Below are positions 24,996 to 33,481 of a stretch of DNA of 64,000 nt, piece by piece (the stretch's first letter is position 1; each line of letters starts with the position of its first letter). The position numbers were made by a program, and so were the translations under genes. The notes beneath the pieces are model-generated. The model ran no database searches and was not told the DNA's origin. It saw only the letters and a program-made list of their open reading frames with translations. The stretch is from Myceligenerans pegani (GTDB lineage: Bacteria; Actinomycetota; Actinomycetes; Actinomycetales; Cellulomonadaceae), in assembly GCF_014892515.1 (NCBI RefSeq), contig NZ_JADBGR010000107.1, positions 216,759 to 280,758 on the forward strand, given 5' to 3'.

Positions 24996-25832
24996 GTGGC
25001 CACCGTGCTGAGACACGTCGCGGACGGTGTGCTGGTGCACCAGAGCGAGCTGCTCGAGAACAACACCGTCGTCGTGCACGGCAGGGACGGCGTGCTGCTC
25101 GTGGACGCCGGGATCACCGGCGACGAGATGTCCTGCCTGGCGAGCGACCTGGCCGAGCTCGGCCGGCCCGTGGTGGCCGGCTTCTCGACGCATCCCGACT
25201 GGGACCACGTGCTCTGGCATGCCGACCTCGGCGAGGCGCCCCGGTTCGGGACGGCCCGCTGTGCGGCCTTCATGCGAGAGCTGCGGTCGGACCCGGACTG
25301 GAAGGCCGGCGTCGCCGAGGGGCTACCGCCGGAGATCGCCGGCGAGGTGCCGCTGGACGCGTTCGGCCTCATCACCGGCCTGCCCGCCGAGACCGCGCAG
25401 ATCCCCTGGGACGGCCCCCAGATACGGATCATCGAACATCCGGCGCACGCCCCGGGCCACGCGGCGCTGCTGATCGAGGCACGCGGGGTGCTCGTCGCGG
25501 GCGACATGCTCTCCGACGTCCTGATCCCCATGTTCGACGACACCGCCGACCCGATCGGGAACTACCTGGCCGGGCTGCGGATGCTCGAGGCCGTGGCGGA
25601 GGACGTCGACGTCGTCGTCCCCGGCCACGGGTCCGTCGGCGGAGCCGATCAGGTCCGGGCGCGGATCGACCAGGATCTCTCGTACGTGCTCGCCCTGCGT
25701 GAGGGCCGCGTTCCCGGCGACCCGCGGCTCGGCCCGACGGCCAAGCCCGGCTGGGAGTGGGTGAGCGACGTGCACGAAGGGCAGCTCCGGCGTCTCGCCC
25801 GGATCAGCGGAGGCGGCGGGACGCCTGGTTGA
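24996..25832 (+). CDS. MBL-fold metallohydrolase with altered HxHxDH motif
   Basis: About 278 residues of the metallo-beta-lactamase fold. Metal motifs: THPDWDHVLWH (usually HxHxDH; here the second His is Asp, H-P-D-W-D-H), HAPGHA, AGDML and PGHGS. All other ligands are intact. Relatives include hydrolases of lactones and glyoxalase II-like enzymes. GTG at 24996 or 25005 is favoured; an upstream in-frame leader is unlike the family. A 7-bp inverted repeat (GTAGCAC/GTGCTAC, 24922-24960) precedes the gene. The Asp substitution could change metal content or activity. Confidence 0.88.
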   Translation: MATVLRHVADGVLVHQSELLENNTVVVHGRDGVLLVDAGITGDEMSCLASDLAELGRPVVAGFSTHPDWDHVLWHADLGEAPRFGTARCAAFMRELRSDPDWKAGVAEGLPPEIAGEVPLDAFGLITGLPAETAQIPWDGPQIRIIEHPAHAPGHAALLIEARGVLVAGDMLSDVLIPMFDDTADPIGNYLAGLRMLEAVAEDVDVVVPGHGSVGGADQVRARIDQDLSYVLALREGRVPGDPRLGPTAKPGWEWVSDVHEGQLRRLARISGGGGTPG

Positions 25833-25842
25833 GGGGGCCGGA

Positions 25843-26955
25843 TCACCTGTGCTCGACCCGGCCCACGGCATCGGCCCCTGTCGTCAACGCGTCCTGTGCT
25901 GCCTGCCAGGACGAGTCCTGGGGGTCGAACGCGGTGTGGAGGTAGGCCGAGGCCAGTCGCCCGACCGCTGCCACCCGCGCGGGGTTCTCGTCCGTGGTCA
26001 GGGCTGCGTCGTATCCGCAGATCCCGCCGAGCTGATGCTCGGCACCGTACAGGGTGAGCAGGGACTTGGGACCCGGGGAGAGGAAGTACGGGTCCATGCG
26101 CCACCGCGGGCCCAGGTCCGTGAACGTGGCAGAGTCATCCCGGTCACCTGCGACGACGAGCGCGGGTGCCCTCATCGTAGAGAAGTCGGGGGCCACGAGA
26201 GCGGGGTAGCGCTCGGCGACACCCGCGTGGAGCGCATCACCGCCTCGGCCCGGCGCGGCCAGCAGCACGCCCACCGTGATCCGGCGGTCGGCCAGGCTGA
26301 CCGACCGGTTTCCCTGGGAGGGATCGTCGAATCGCATACCCAGCAGCAGGCTCGCGGTGTGACCACCCAACGAGTGCCCCATGACGGCGATGTTGTCCCG
26401 GTCCAGGCGCCTGCCGAGCCGCGGCACGGCCTTCTCGATCACATCCAGCCGATCGATGATGCGGCTCATGTCCTCGGCTCGTGATCGCACGTACAGGGGC
26501 GCGTCGACGTCGTCGGCGTCACGGAGGCCGAGCGCTGTCGCGTCCAGGTGGGTGGGTTGGATCACGACGAACCCGTGCGCCGCCAGATGGTCCACGAGCG
26601 GGGCGTACCCGACGAGAGAGTTCAGGAAGTTGACCTGACCGTGGCCGTGCGAGAAGAGGATGACCGGCAGCCTCCGCCCGGTCACGGGCGCGGTGACCCG
26701 GACCTCCAGGGGCACGGGCCGGCCGGGCGCGGGCAGAACGATCGGGCTGACCGTGATGCTTCGAGCCGGACCCCCGACGTGACCGGCGCCCGCCGTATCG
26801 CCACGTTCCGCTGCCTCGGCCAGGCCTCCCCCGGCGCCCAGCACGCTCGCCGCGGCGCCTGCCGCGACCACACCGATCCCGGCCGACAGGGCCCCACGCC
26901 GGGATATTCCGGCGCGCGGTCCGACTGAGTCCGCTGGTCGATTCGAATCACTCAT
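25843..26955 (-). CDS. Tat-exported alpha/beta hydrolase (chlorophyllase/PAF-AH-like)
   Basis: 370-residue secreted hydrolase. Tat signal in residues 1-48 (GISRRGALSAGIGVVAAGAAASVLGAG, then AEA). The alpha/beta-hydrolase core follows, with oxyanion region LPVILFSHGHGQ and nucleophile elbow MGHSLGGHT (catalytic Ser). A later Asp (AGDRDDSATF) and His (GAEHQLGG) complete the triad. The overall pattern resembles chlorophyllase and platelet-activating-factor acetylhydrolase-like lipases. GAAGGGA lies 6 nt before ATG 26955. Substrate unknown; likely an ester or lipid outside the membrane. Confidence 0.9.
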   Translation of the reverse strand: MSDSNRPADSVGPRAGISRRGALSAGIGVVAAGAAASVLGAGGGLAEAAERGDTAGAGHVGGPARSITVSPIVLPAPGRPVPLEVRVTAPVTGRRLPVILFSHGHGQVNFLNSLVGYAPLVDHLAAHGFVVIQPTHLDATALGLRDADDVDAPLYVRSRAEDMSRIIDRLDVIEKAVPRLGRRLDRDNIAVMGHSLGGHTASLLLGMRFDDPSQGNRSVSLADRRITVGVLLAAPGRGGDALHAGVAERYPALVAPDFSTMRAPALVVAGDRDDSATFTDLGPRWRMDPYFLSPGPKSLLTLYGAEHQLGGICGYDAALTTDENPARVAAVGRLASAYLHTAFDPQDSSWQAAQDALTTGADAVGRVEHR

Positions 26956-27366
26956 GGCAGATCCCTTCGACAGGTTCCCTGCTGAGCTCTACGGCCCACA
27001 GCAGGCGAGGCGGACAGGAAGGTGCCGCCCTCGACGCTCACCACTCTGGGGCCACGGGCGAGGCTTCTGAATAGTTGATCGTGCCGTTTTCTTGCTCGGC
27101 AGTCCCACAGCCGGCCTCCGATCCCACGTCGGGCCAAGCTGCCGGACGCCAGGATCTCCGCCATGGCCTTCGACGGCGAGCGTGTCGCGGTCGCGGCCCG
27201 GGGAGCTGGACGGCCTGCCCGCGCATCCATGGCTCACGCTCCTGCGCGCGAGAATCGAACACGCGAGGGGTTGAGTTCGTAACCGGGGTCAGTGCTCGCC
27301 GCCGTCCGTCACGACGACTCCCCGCGACCGGGGCCATACTTCGATGCCGACCCGGAGGGAGGTGAG
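26956..27366. other. Gene-free spacer (411 bp)
   Basis: No frame has coding character and no RNA gene is seen. It contains an AT-rich patch at about 27069-27098, which may hold the promoter of the hydrolase on the minus strand, though boxes are weak. A stretch at 27250-27285 superficially resembles the T-arm end of a reversed tRNA but lacks the remaining arms. Confidence 0.6.
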
Positions 27367-28044
27367 ATGGCGAACTGGCACGGAGTGCGCGAGCGAGTCT
27401 CACGGCTGCGCCGACGCGACAGGCGTCTGACAACCTTCGGCGCCGGCGCTCATCGATTCGTTCTGGCACCGCCGCTGACCACGGCGCAGGTGCGAGAAGC
27501 GGAAGCACAGCTCTGCGTCGCTCTCCCGGAGGAATATCGTTCGTTCCTGATCGAGGTGGGTGCGGGTGGCGCTGGTCCCGGCTATGGCATGGAGGTGCTG
27601 CGCAGGGAGCGGGGTGTATGGCACTGGGGCCACGGCGACGTGATCCTGGACCAGATCCGCAGGCCCGCGCAGACCGCCGAACAGATCGAGGACGCCTGGG
27701 ATGAAGTTCCCGAGGCCGCACCGCAACGAGCTGAATTCCCCGACGATGCCGGCTTCGCCGCTGCGAGAGAGGCGCTGCGGGACCTGGAGGAGGAGGTCTT
27801 CTCACGCCGGTTCATCGGCTGCATCCCCCTCGGGCACCAGGGCTGCGGCTGGGAGGAATGGCTCGTGGTCTCCGGACCCCAGCGGGGACACATTCGCGTG
27901 ATGGGCGACGACGTCCTTCCGGTCTCGGACAGCTTTCGCGACCACTACCTCACGTGGCTGCGGCACGCCGAGACCGGCGTCGGAATCGTCGACGGCGGGC
28001 GAACACGGCGCCGCACCTCGCGCCTTCGGGGGCTGCGCTCCTGA
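27367..28044 (+). CDS. SMI1/KNR4 (SUKH) family protein
   Basis: 225 residues. The SUKH signature lies at about residues 38-70 (PLTTAQVREAEAQLCVALPEEYRSFLIEVGAGG), continued by CIPLGHQGCGWEEWLVVSGPQRGHIRV, the typical C-terminal strand pair. The SUKH family are immunity proteins that neutralise diverse nuclease and deaminase toxins, and some are orphan regulators. GGAGGTGAG immediately precedes ATG 27367. No toxin gene is adjacent; the neighbouring unknown gene and an ADP-ribosylglycohydrolase make an orphan-immunity cluster plausible. Confidence 0.88.
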   Translation: MANWHGVRERVSRLRRRDRRLTTFGAGAHRFVLAPPLTTAQVREAEAQLCVALPEEYRSFLIEVGAGGAGPGYGMEVLRRERGVWHWGHGDVILDQIRRPAQTAEQIEDAWDEVPEAAPQRAEFPDDAGFAAAREALRDLEEEVFSRRFIGCIPLGHQGCGWEEWLVVSGPQRGHIRVMGDDVLPVSDSFRDHYLTWLRHAETGVGIVDGGRTRRRTSRLRGLRS

Positions 28045-28107
28045 CGGCCCCGGTGACCGATGACGGACCCTGACGGCACGCCAGCACCGTTCGTCGTGCC
28101 AAGGGCC

Positions 28108-28899
28108 TCAGCCTTCTGCTGGAACCAGGTGGTCGGTCGAGGGTTCAATGGTCAGACCAAGGCTGGCGAAGGTGTCGTGGACCAACTGCCGTGCAAAGCC
28201 GTACCCGTTGTCGAACGTCTTCCGGCGGAGAGTGCCTTCGTCGACGATTGTGGTCACGCTGGTGTGAGGGCCGCGTTCGATCGTGGTCTCGCTCGCGGTC
28301 TTCTCGATGATCAGCATGATTTCGAGCGTCTCGATGTGAGCGGCCGACTTGACCGCCAGCCTGAGTACCGGGTCTTTCGCCAGGTCGTCGCAGGCCTTCG
28401 CCATGCCCCGGATGCCGGGCCGTTTGACGAGCCGTATGTACGGATCGACGAGCCTGATCTCCAGGACGTCTCGCGGGTAGTCCTCGGGGCTGTCGTCGAG
28501 CTCGCCCTCGAGCCAATCGAGGAGTGGATGGATGGCCTCAAGGTCTTCGGAGGCGCGCACCCAGGTACCGGCCGGCCGGTCCAGGACCGCTGCCACCCTC
28601 TCGCGGCCGGCCAGGATCACGGCGCAGAACGCGGCCAACCGCGAGTCGCCGGCCAGGGGGAACAACGGTACCGGGCCCATGTGGAACCGGTAGGGCGTGA
28701 GCAGGTCCAACAGTTCTGAGATGTGCGACGCGTAGGAGTGCGCCAGGCCTTCAGGGCTGTCCCGCAGCTTGGTGAGCAGCAGCTCGATGCCTGCGTCGGA
28801 CGCAGAGATCTCAGGTTTCTCGACGAGGTCCCAGAACCCCTGTGGAGCGGGAGGAGTCCTGTTCACCTGCACACCCATCCCTTGCGTCCTGGTCGACAT
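28108..28899 (-). CDS. Hypothetical protein
   Basis: 263 residues, soluble, largely alpha-helical. No signal peptide, membrane segment or catalytic motif recognised. Features: Leu-rich helices (AHSYASHISELLDLLTPY, IHPLLDWLEGELDD), and a C-terminal helix pair (GYGFARQLVHDTFASLGLTIEP). Convergent with the SUKH gene and divergent from the ADP-ribosylglycohydrolase. GC content looks slightly lower than in neighbouring genes, hinting at transfer. ATG at 28899 or 28878 are possible starts. Function unknown. Confidence 0.75.
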   Translation of the reverse strand: MSTRTQGMGVQVNRTPPAPQGFWDLVEKPEISASDAGIELLLTKLRDSPEGLAHSYASHISELLDLLTPYRFHMGPVPLFPLAGDSRLAAFCAVILAGRERVAAVLDRPAGTWVRASEDLEAIHPLLDWLEGELDDSPEDYPRDVLEIRLVDPYIRLVKRPGIRGMAKACDDLAKDPVLRLAVKSAAHIETLEIMLIIEKTASETTIERGPHTSVTTIVDEGTLRRKTFDNGYGFARQLVHDTFASLGLTIEPSTDHLVPAEG

Positions 28900-29254
28900 T
28901 CTCGAGTCGTCAGAGCATACGCGCGATCACAGTCGCCCCGGCACTCCGCGCGGCCCACTCGCCTCGGAGGCCGTCACCAGCACGTTCTCCAACGTCAGCT
29001 CGTGGTCCGGACGGCGCCGGCGTGGTGGTAGCCCCGCTCGATCCGACCAAGCGCTACAGCTCGGCTACCGGCACCCCGTCGAGGTCTTGTTGGGCTCTCC
29101 CGCTGGACATGAGCTTGGCCCGACCAGCGAAGGCGATCTGCCTCCCGAACCGAGCAATCAACCTATCGGCCCGACCACGTGGAACGCCGGACGAAGGCGC
29201 CGGCACCACACCTCGGGCTGGGTGAGCTCGCGTGCGTCTGAGACGATTCGGGGC
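28900..29254. other. Gene-free spacer (355 bp)
   Basis: No supported gene. The plus-strand frame of the ADP-ribosylglycohydrolase stays open through here, but the translated leader has no family similarity or coding bias. It carries presumptive promoters of the two divergent flanking genes; I see no clear operator or hairpin. Confidence 0.55.
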
Positions 29255-30208
29255 GTGTCACGGCCGCGCTCCCCTTCTCTCCACCTCGAGCAACGCTCCA
29301 GGCTGTGTCTGGACAGCCTCGACGGCTTGTCCGTCGGTGACGCGCTCGGCGCGCAGTACTTCGTGCCGGACAACGATCCGGCGCAGCTGCTGCGGGACGG
29401 CGTGGTGCCCGACGGCGAGTGGCAGTGGACCGACGACACCGACATGGCCTGCACCGTCGTGGCGCAGCTACTCGAACGCGGCGACATCGATCAAGACCGC
29501 CTCGCCCTCGACTTCGCGCACAGAGCCGACCCGTACCGCGGCTACGGCGCGGGCGCCGTACAGGTGCTGCGCCAGATCCGTGACGGCGTCCCGTGGCGGC
29601 AGGCAACCGTCGCCGCGTTCCCGACAGGCTCGTACGGCAACGGCGCCGCCATGCGGATCGCACCACTGGGCGCCTACTTCGCCGGCGACCTCGACCGTGC
29701 CGCCGAGCAGGCGATCCGGGCCTCGGAGGTCACCCACGCCCACCCCGAGGGCATCGCCGGAGCCGTCGTGATCGCAGTGGCGGCGTCATTCCTCGCCCGG
29801 TGCCGCATGACCGGGACGATGCCGGCCTCTGGCGAAGTAATCGATGCCGTCGTCCCGTACCTGGTGCCCGGTGCGACGTCGAAGGGGGCGGCCGTCGCGC
29901 TCGCCCTCCAGGACGCGTCCGTGGAGGAAGCAGCCTGGCAGCTGGGCAACGGGTCGCGGGTCTCCGCGCAGGACACGGTCCCGTTCTGCCTGTGGGCCGC
30001 CGCCACCCGGCTGACCGACTACCCCGCCGCGATCGCGGCCTGTATCGAGGCCGGCGGCGACGTCGACACCACCGCGGCCATCGTCGGCGGCATCGTGGCT
30101 GCCTACACCGGCCTCGGCGAGCGCGACGCCATCGCCGGGGTACCCGAGGCGTGGCTGTCACATCGTGAACCCCTACCCGACTGGATGCCGTCCGGCCCGG
30201 CTCGCTGA
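29255..30208 (+). CDS. ADP-ribosylglycohydrolase (DraG-like)
   Basis: 317 residues. DraG-type ADP-ribosylhydrolase that removes ADP-ribose from modified proteins or small molecules using a dimetal centre. Motifs: GLSVGDALGAQYF near the N-terminus, QWTDDTDMA (first metal site), GSYGNGAAMRIAPLG, and GGDVDTTAAIVGGIVAAYTG near the C-terminus (second metal site). All expected Asp/Thr metal ligands appear. GTG at 29255 begins just ahead of the family's first helix; upstream in-frame sequence is not conserved. Could reverse an endogenous ADP-ribosylation or act as immunity against an ART toxin. Confidence 0.93.
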   Translation: MSRPRSPSLHLEQRSRLCLDSLDGLSVGDALGAQYFVPDNDPAQLLRDGVVPDGEWQWTDDTDMACTVVAQLLERGDIDQDRLALDFAHRADPYRGYGAGAVQVLRQIRDGVPWRQATVAAFPTGSYGNGAAMRIAPLGAYFAGDLDRAAEQAIRASEVTHAHPEGIAGAVVIAVAASFLARCRMTGTMPASGEVIDAVVPYLVPGATSKGAAVALALQDASVEEAAWQLGNGSRVSAQDTVPFCLWAAATRLTDYPAAIAACIEAGGDVDTTAAIVGGIVAAYTGLGERDAIAGVPEAWLSHREPLPDWMPSGPAR

Positions 30209-30378
30209 CGGCGGCCACCAGCCCGTCGCAGTAGCCGCTGTGCCCCGACGACAGCAGGGCCCGGTGGTCGGCGGAAGTGCGCCGGCGCGCGACTGCCGAC
30301 GCCGGTCCAGCGCTTGTTCCACGAGGCGACGGGCGTGACGGCTTGCCGCGATCCGGAGGGCGTCGTGCCGGCGTCACA

Positions 30379-31695
30379 TCACGCCCCGCCAAGGAGCATG
30401 CGGTTGCATCCGCGCTGGAGCTCCACGTCGTCCCACATCGCATGGTGCGGGGCGGCGTTCGAGCAGACGAGCGATCCCCACGCATCGACCTCGACGGAGA
30501 ACCGGACCGCGTCGCGACAGATCTGCGCCCCGACCGGGCCTTCCTCGAACCGACAGTCGCGTGGCGTGTAACCGACCCAGCCCTCGCCGAACACGAGCGG
30601 GATCTCCAGACGTGCGGCGGTATCGGCTGCGACACCTATCCATTCCCTGAGGCGCAGGGCCATCGCGACGCGATGAGCGCCGTAGCGGTCGTAGAGCCAG
30701 CGGTCGACCAGCTGTGGGTCGCACCAGTCGTGGACGTAGATCTCCGCCTCTCCCACGATCGAGGCGTGCCGCTTCCAGTCCTCGTCAGCCGGCGGAGCCC
30801 ACTCGGCCAGTCGCGGCGCCCCCGGACGCAGCAGCTCCGCATCCGCGCGCGCCTGCGGAAAGTCCGCGGGGTCGCCGCGGAGTACGAATTCCTGGACGAG
30901 GTCGTCGAGCACGCCGTAGACGTAAGGGTGCACGACGAGCACCTGCGCGTTGCACGGAACACCGCGCATGGCCGTGACCGGCACCGCCGCGTAGTTCACG
31001 CCGCACAAGACGTCGGGGTGGCGGGCGCGGAACGTGTCGATCCCCGCCTCGAGTCGCCCGCGCAGCTCGACCACAGGATCTTCCTGGCCGGGCAGCCCGT
31101 GTGTGAGATGGCCCGCCTGGACCTCGTTGTGCAGTTCGACGAAGGCGACGGTATGGGCAAGCCCGTGCTCGGCCAGCAGGTCGACCAGATCGGCCATGGC
31201 ACGGCCGAGCTCCACGAGCCGTTTGTCCGGGTCGACCGCCTGGAGAGCGTCGTACCACGCCCGGTCGGCCGCGAACGCCGGGCTCTGCTGGTACTCCCAG
31301 GACGAGACGATCACGACCACCCCGTGCCGGTCAGCAGTTCGGAAGAAGTCCAGCAGGTGTGCGCGGGCATCGATCGTCGTCGGCGATTCGACGTCGTACC
31401 ATCGGACCCGGCCGGCGTACCCCCCGCCGATCGGCTGCAGCCGCAAGGCGCTGGTGTCCAGGCCGGAGCGGAACAGCAGGAACGGCATGGCGCAGATCCG
31501 CACGGTGTTGTAGCCGAGCTCGACGGCGCGGGCGAAGGCGGTGTCGAGGTTCTCGAACGGCTCGCCGGGACCGGTGCGGACATACCACGAGAAGTCCCAC
31601 AGCGTGATGGTGAGCCGCCGGGGCAGATGCGCCGGAACGGGGGCCGGGTTGTTGGTCCGGGCCTTCGTAGCGGTGGTGACCATCGACGCTCTCAT
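30379..31695 (-). CDS. Cellulase-like glycoside hydrolase (TIM barrel)
   Basis: 438-residue cytosolic glycosidase of the cellulase-like (clan GH-A-type) family. The N-terminal strand ITLWDFSWYVRTGPGEPFEN begins the barrel. FVELHNEVQAG gives the acid/base Glu (about residue 192), and PLVFGEGWVGYTP the likely nucleophile Glu (about 371). No signal peptide, so it would act on sugars already imported. ATG at 31695 overlaps the preceding permease stop (ATGA). Last gene of the six-gene carbohydrate operon. Substrate inferred only as a beta-linked oligosaccharide or glycoside. Confidence 0.85.
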   Translation of the reverse strand: MRASMVTTATKARTNNPAPVPAHLPRRLTITLWDFSWYVRTGPGEPFENLDTAFARAVELGYNTVRICAMPFLLFRSGLDTSALRLQPIGGGYAGRVRWYDVESPTTIDARAHLLDFFRTADRHGVVVIVSSWEYQQSPAFAADRAWYDALQAVDPDKRLVELGRAMADLVDLLAEHGLAHTVAFVELHNEVQAGHLTHGLPGQEDPVVELRGRLEAGIDTFRARHPDVLCGVNYAAVPVTAMRGVPCNAQVLVVHPYVYGVLDDLVQEFVLRGDPADFPQARADAELLRPGAPRLAEWAPPADEDWKRHASIVGEAEIYVHDWCDPQLVDRWLYDRYGAHRVAMALRLREWIGVAADTAARLEIPLVFGEGWVGYTPRDCRFEEGPVGAQICRDAVRFSVEVDAWGSLVCSNAAPHHAMWDDVELQRGCNRMLLGGA

Positions 31696-32582
31696 CCCTT
31701 GACCGCCCCTGCCGTCAGGCCGTTCACGAGTTGCTTGCGCAGGACGAAGAACACGATCAGGGCGGGCACCGCGGCAAGCACCGAGCCGGCCATGACGAGG
31801 TCGTACTGGCGCCCCTCGGCGCCGAACAGCGCCTGCAGCCCGAGCGGCACCGTGTAGAACTCCGGCTCGGCCACGATCACCAGCGGCCACAGGAGATTGT
31901 TGTACGAGTTGAGGAAGCTCCACACGGCCAGCGCTCCGACGGCGGGACGCAGCAGGGGGAACACCACGGTGAGGAATGCACGGAACTCGGAGCACCCGTC
32001 GATACGTGCCGCGTCGAGGATCTCGTCCGGCACGGACTGCTCGGTGTACTGGCGCATCATGAAGATGCCGAACGCGGGCGCCACCCAGGGGACGACGAGC
32101 GCGAAGAACGGGTTGGCGAGCCCGAGCTTGGCGACCAGGATGAACAGCGGGACCACGATCACCGCGAACGGGATGGCCATCGACGAGAACATCACGTCGA
32201 AGAGCAGGTTCTTGCCACGGAACTCGTACTTGGCGAACCCGAACCCGGCCAGCGAGCAGAAAAAGACGGTAGCGGCCGTGCTGACGACCGCGATCACTGT
32301 GCTCATGAGCATCCACGACCAGAACGGCTGAGTGGCGAGCAAGGTCGTGTAGTTACCGAGCGTCGCGGAGTCGGGCCACAGCGCGGGCGGGAACGCGAAG
32401 ATGTCGCTGCGATCCTTGAAGGACGACGACAGCGCCCACAGCAGCGGGACCACGTAGACAAGTGCGAGGGCGACGAGCGCCGCGTAGAGCGCTACCCGTG
32501 CAGGGCGAGGGGCCCGCCGGCGCCGTACCGGTGCGACGGCCGCGGCCGGTGACGCCTCGACGGTGATCAGTGTGGTGCTCAT
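31692..32582 (-). CDS. Carbohydrate ABC transporter permease (MalG-type)
   Basis: 296 residues with six membrane helices and an N-terminal basic extension. The EAA loop is readable as ILDAARIDGCSEFRAFLTVVFPLL, which contacts the ATPase. Typical CUT1 inner permease. ATG at 32582 overlaps the stop of the first permease, and the 3' end overlaps the cellulase-like gene. No ATP-binding protein gene is in the operon; actinobacterial CUT1 importers commonly share an MsiK-type ATPase. Confidence 0.95.
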   Translation of the reverse strand: MSTTLITVEASPAAAVAPVRRRRAPRPARVALYAALVALALVYVVPLLWALSSSFKDRSDIFAFPPALWPDSATLGNYTTLLATQPFWSWMLMSTVIAVVSTAATVFFCSLAGFGFAKYEFRGKNLLFDVMFSSMAIPFAVIVVPLFILVAKLGLANPFFALVVPWVAPAFGIFMMRQYTEQSVPDEILDAARIDGCSEFRAFLTVVFPLLRPAVGALAVWSFLNSYNNLLWPLVIVAEPEFYTVPLGLQALFGAEGRQYDLVMAGSVLAAVPALIVFFVLRKQLVNGLTAGAVKG

Positions 32583-33481
32583 CGGGTCCTCCCGACGCCG
32601 AACGCGCGGGTGCCGATGCGGCCCAGCACGAAGACGATGACGAACATGACGACGCCGGCCGCGGCGGCATAGCCGAGCTCCTGGCGTTGGAAGCCTGCCC
32701 TGTAGACGAACATCGAGACCGACAGGGTGGCCTCCCCGGGCCCGCCCTGCGTGAGGAGGAAGGGCTCTTCGAAGATCTGCGCCGTGTTGACCAGCATGGT
32801 CACGGCGACGAAGGCCGTGACGGGTCGCAGCTGGGGCAGCGTGACGGAGAAGAAGCGGCGTACGACGCCCGCACCGTCCAGCTCGGCCGCTTCGTGCAGT
32901 TCCCTCGGAATGGCCTGCAGGCCCGCGAGGAAGAAGATCGTGAGGTAGCCGGTCCACCGCCACAGGACGAGCACGACCACCACGACGCGAGCCCACATCG
33001 GGTCCGTGAGCCACGAGACTCCGCCGAACCCGAAGAGAGCTTCGAGAACTGCGTTCAGGAGCCCGTACTGCCCGTCGAAGATCAGACCGAAGATCAGGGC
33101 GATGATGATCGGGGCCAGCACGACAGGCATGAAGTAGACCAGCCGGAAGAAGTCGCGCAGCTTCAGGCCCCGCGCATCGAGTCCGACCGCGATCAACAAC
33201 GACACGGGCAGCACGACGGCGATCGCGAAGAGGGTGTAGAAAGCGGTGTTCCCCAGCGCCGCACCGAAGCTCGCGTCCCCGAGCAGCCTGGAGTAGTTGG
33301 CCAGACCGATGAAGTCGGGCTCGCCGAGCCCCGCCCAGTCCGTCAGGCTCAGGTAGATGCCTGCCCCGACAGGGACGAGCATGAAGGTGGCAAAGAGTAG
33401 AAAGAAGGGCGAGATGAACGCGTAGGGAGCCCAGCGGTGCTGGTCCGAACGCAGCTTCGTCGCTGCCACGGCGGTCGTCAC
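32579..33481 (-). CDS. Carbohydrate ABC transporter permease (MalF-type)
   Basis: 300 residues, six helices (first at about 25-45, YAFISPFFLLFATFMLVPVGAG). The EAA motif is LHEAAELDGAGVVRRFFSVTLPQLRP. It forms the heterodimeric channel with the following MalG-type permease. Starts 4 bp before the solute-binding protein stop (ATGA-type overlap), so translation is coupled. Confidence 0.95.
   Translation of the reverse strand: MTTAVAATKLRSDQHRWAPYAFISPFFLLFATFMLVPVGAGIYLSLTDWAGLGEPDFIGLANYSRLLGDASFGAALGNTAFYTLFAIAVVLPVSLLIAVGLDARGLKLRDFFRLVYFMPVVLAPIIIALIFGLIFDGQYGLLNAVLEALFGFGGVSWLTDPMWARVVVVVLVLWRWTGYLTIFFLAGLQAIPRELHEAAELDGAGVVRRFFSVTLPQLRPVTAFVAVTMLVNTAQIFEEPFLLTQGGPGEATLSVSMFVYRAGFQRQELGYAAAAGVVMFVIVFVLGRIGTRAFGVGRTR

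Noticed and set aside
27246-27285. tRNA-like patch (GAGAATCGAACACGCGAG)
   Set aside because: Resembles a reversed T-arm and acceptor end, but no anticodon or D arm can be folded nearby.
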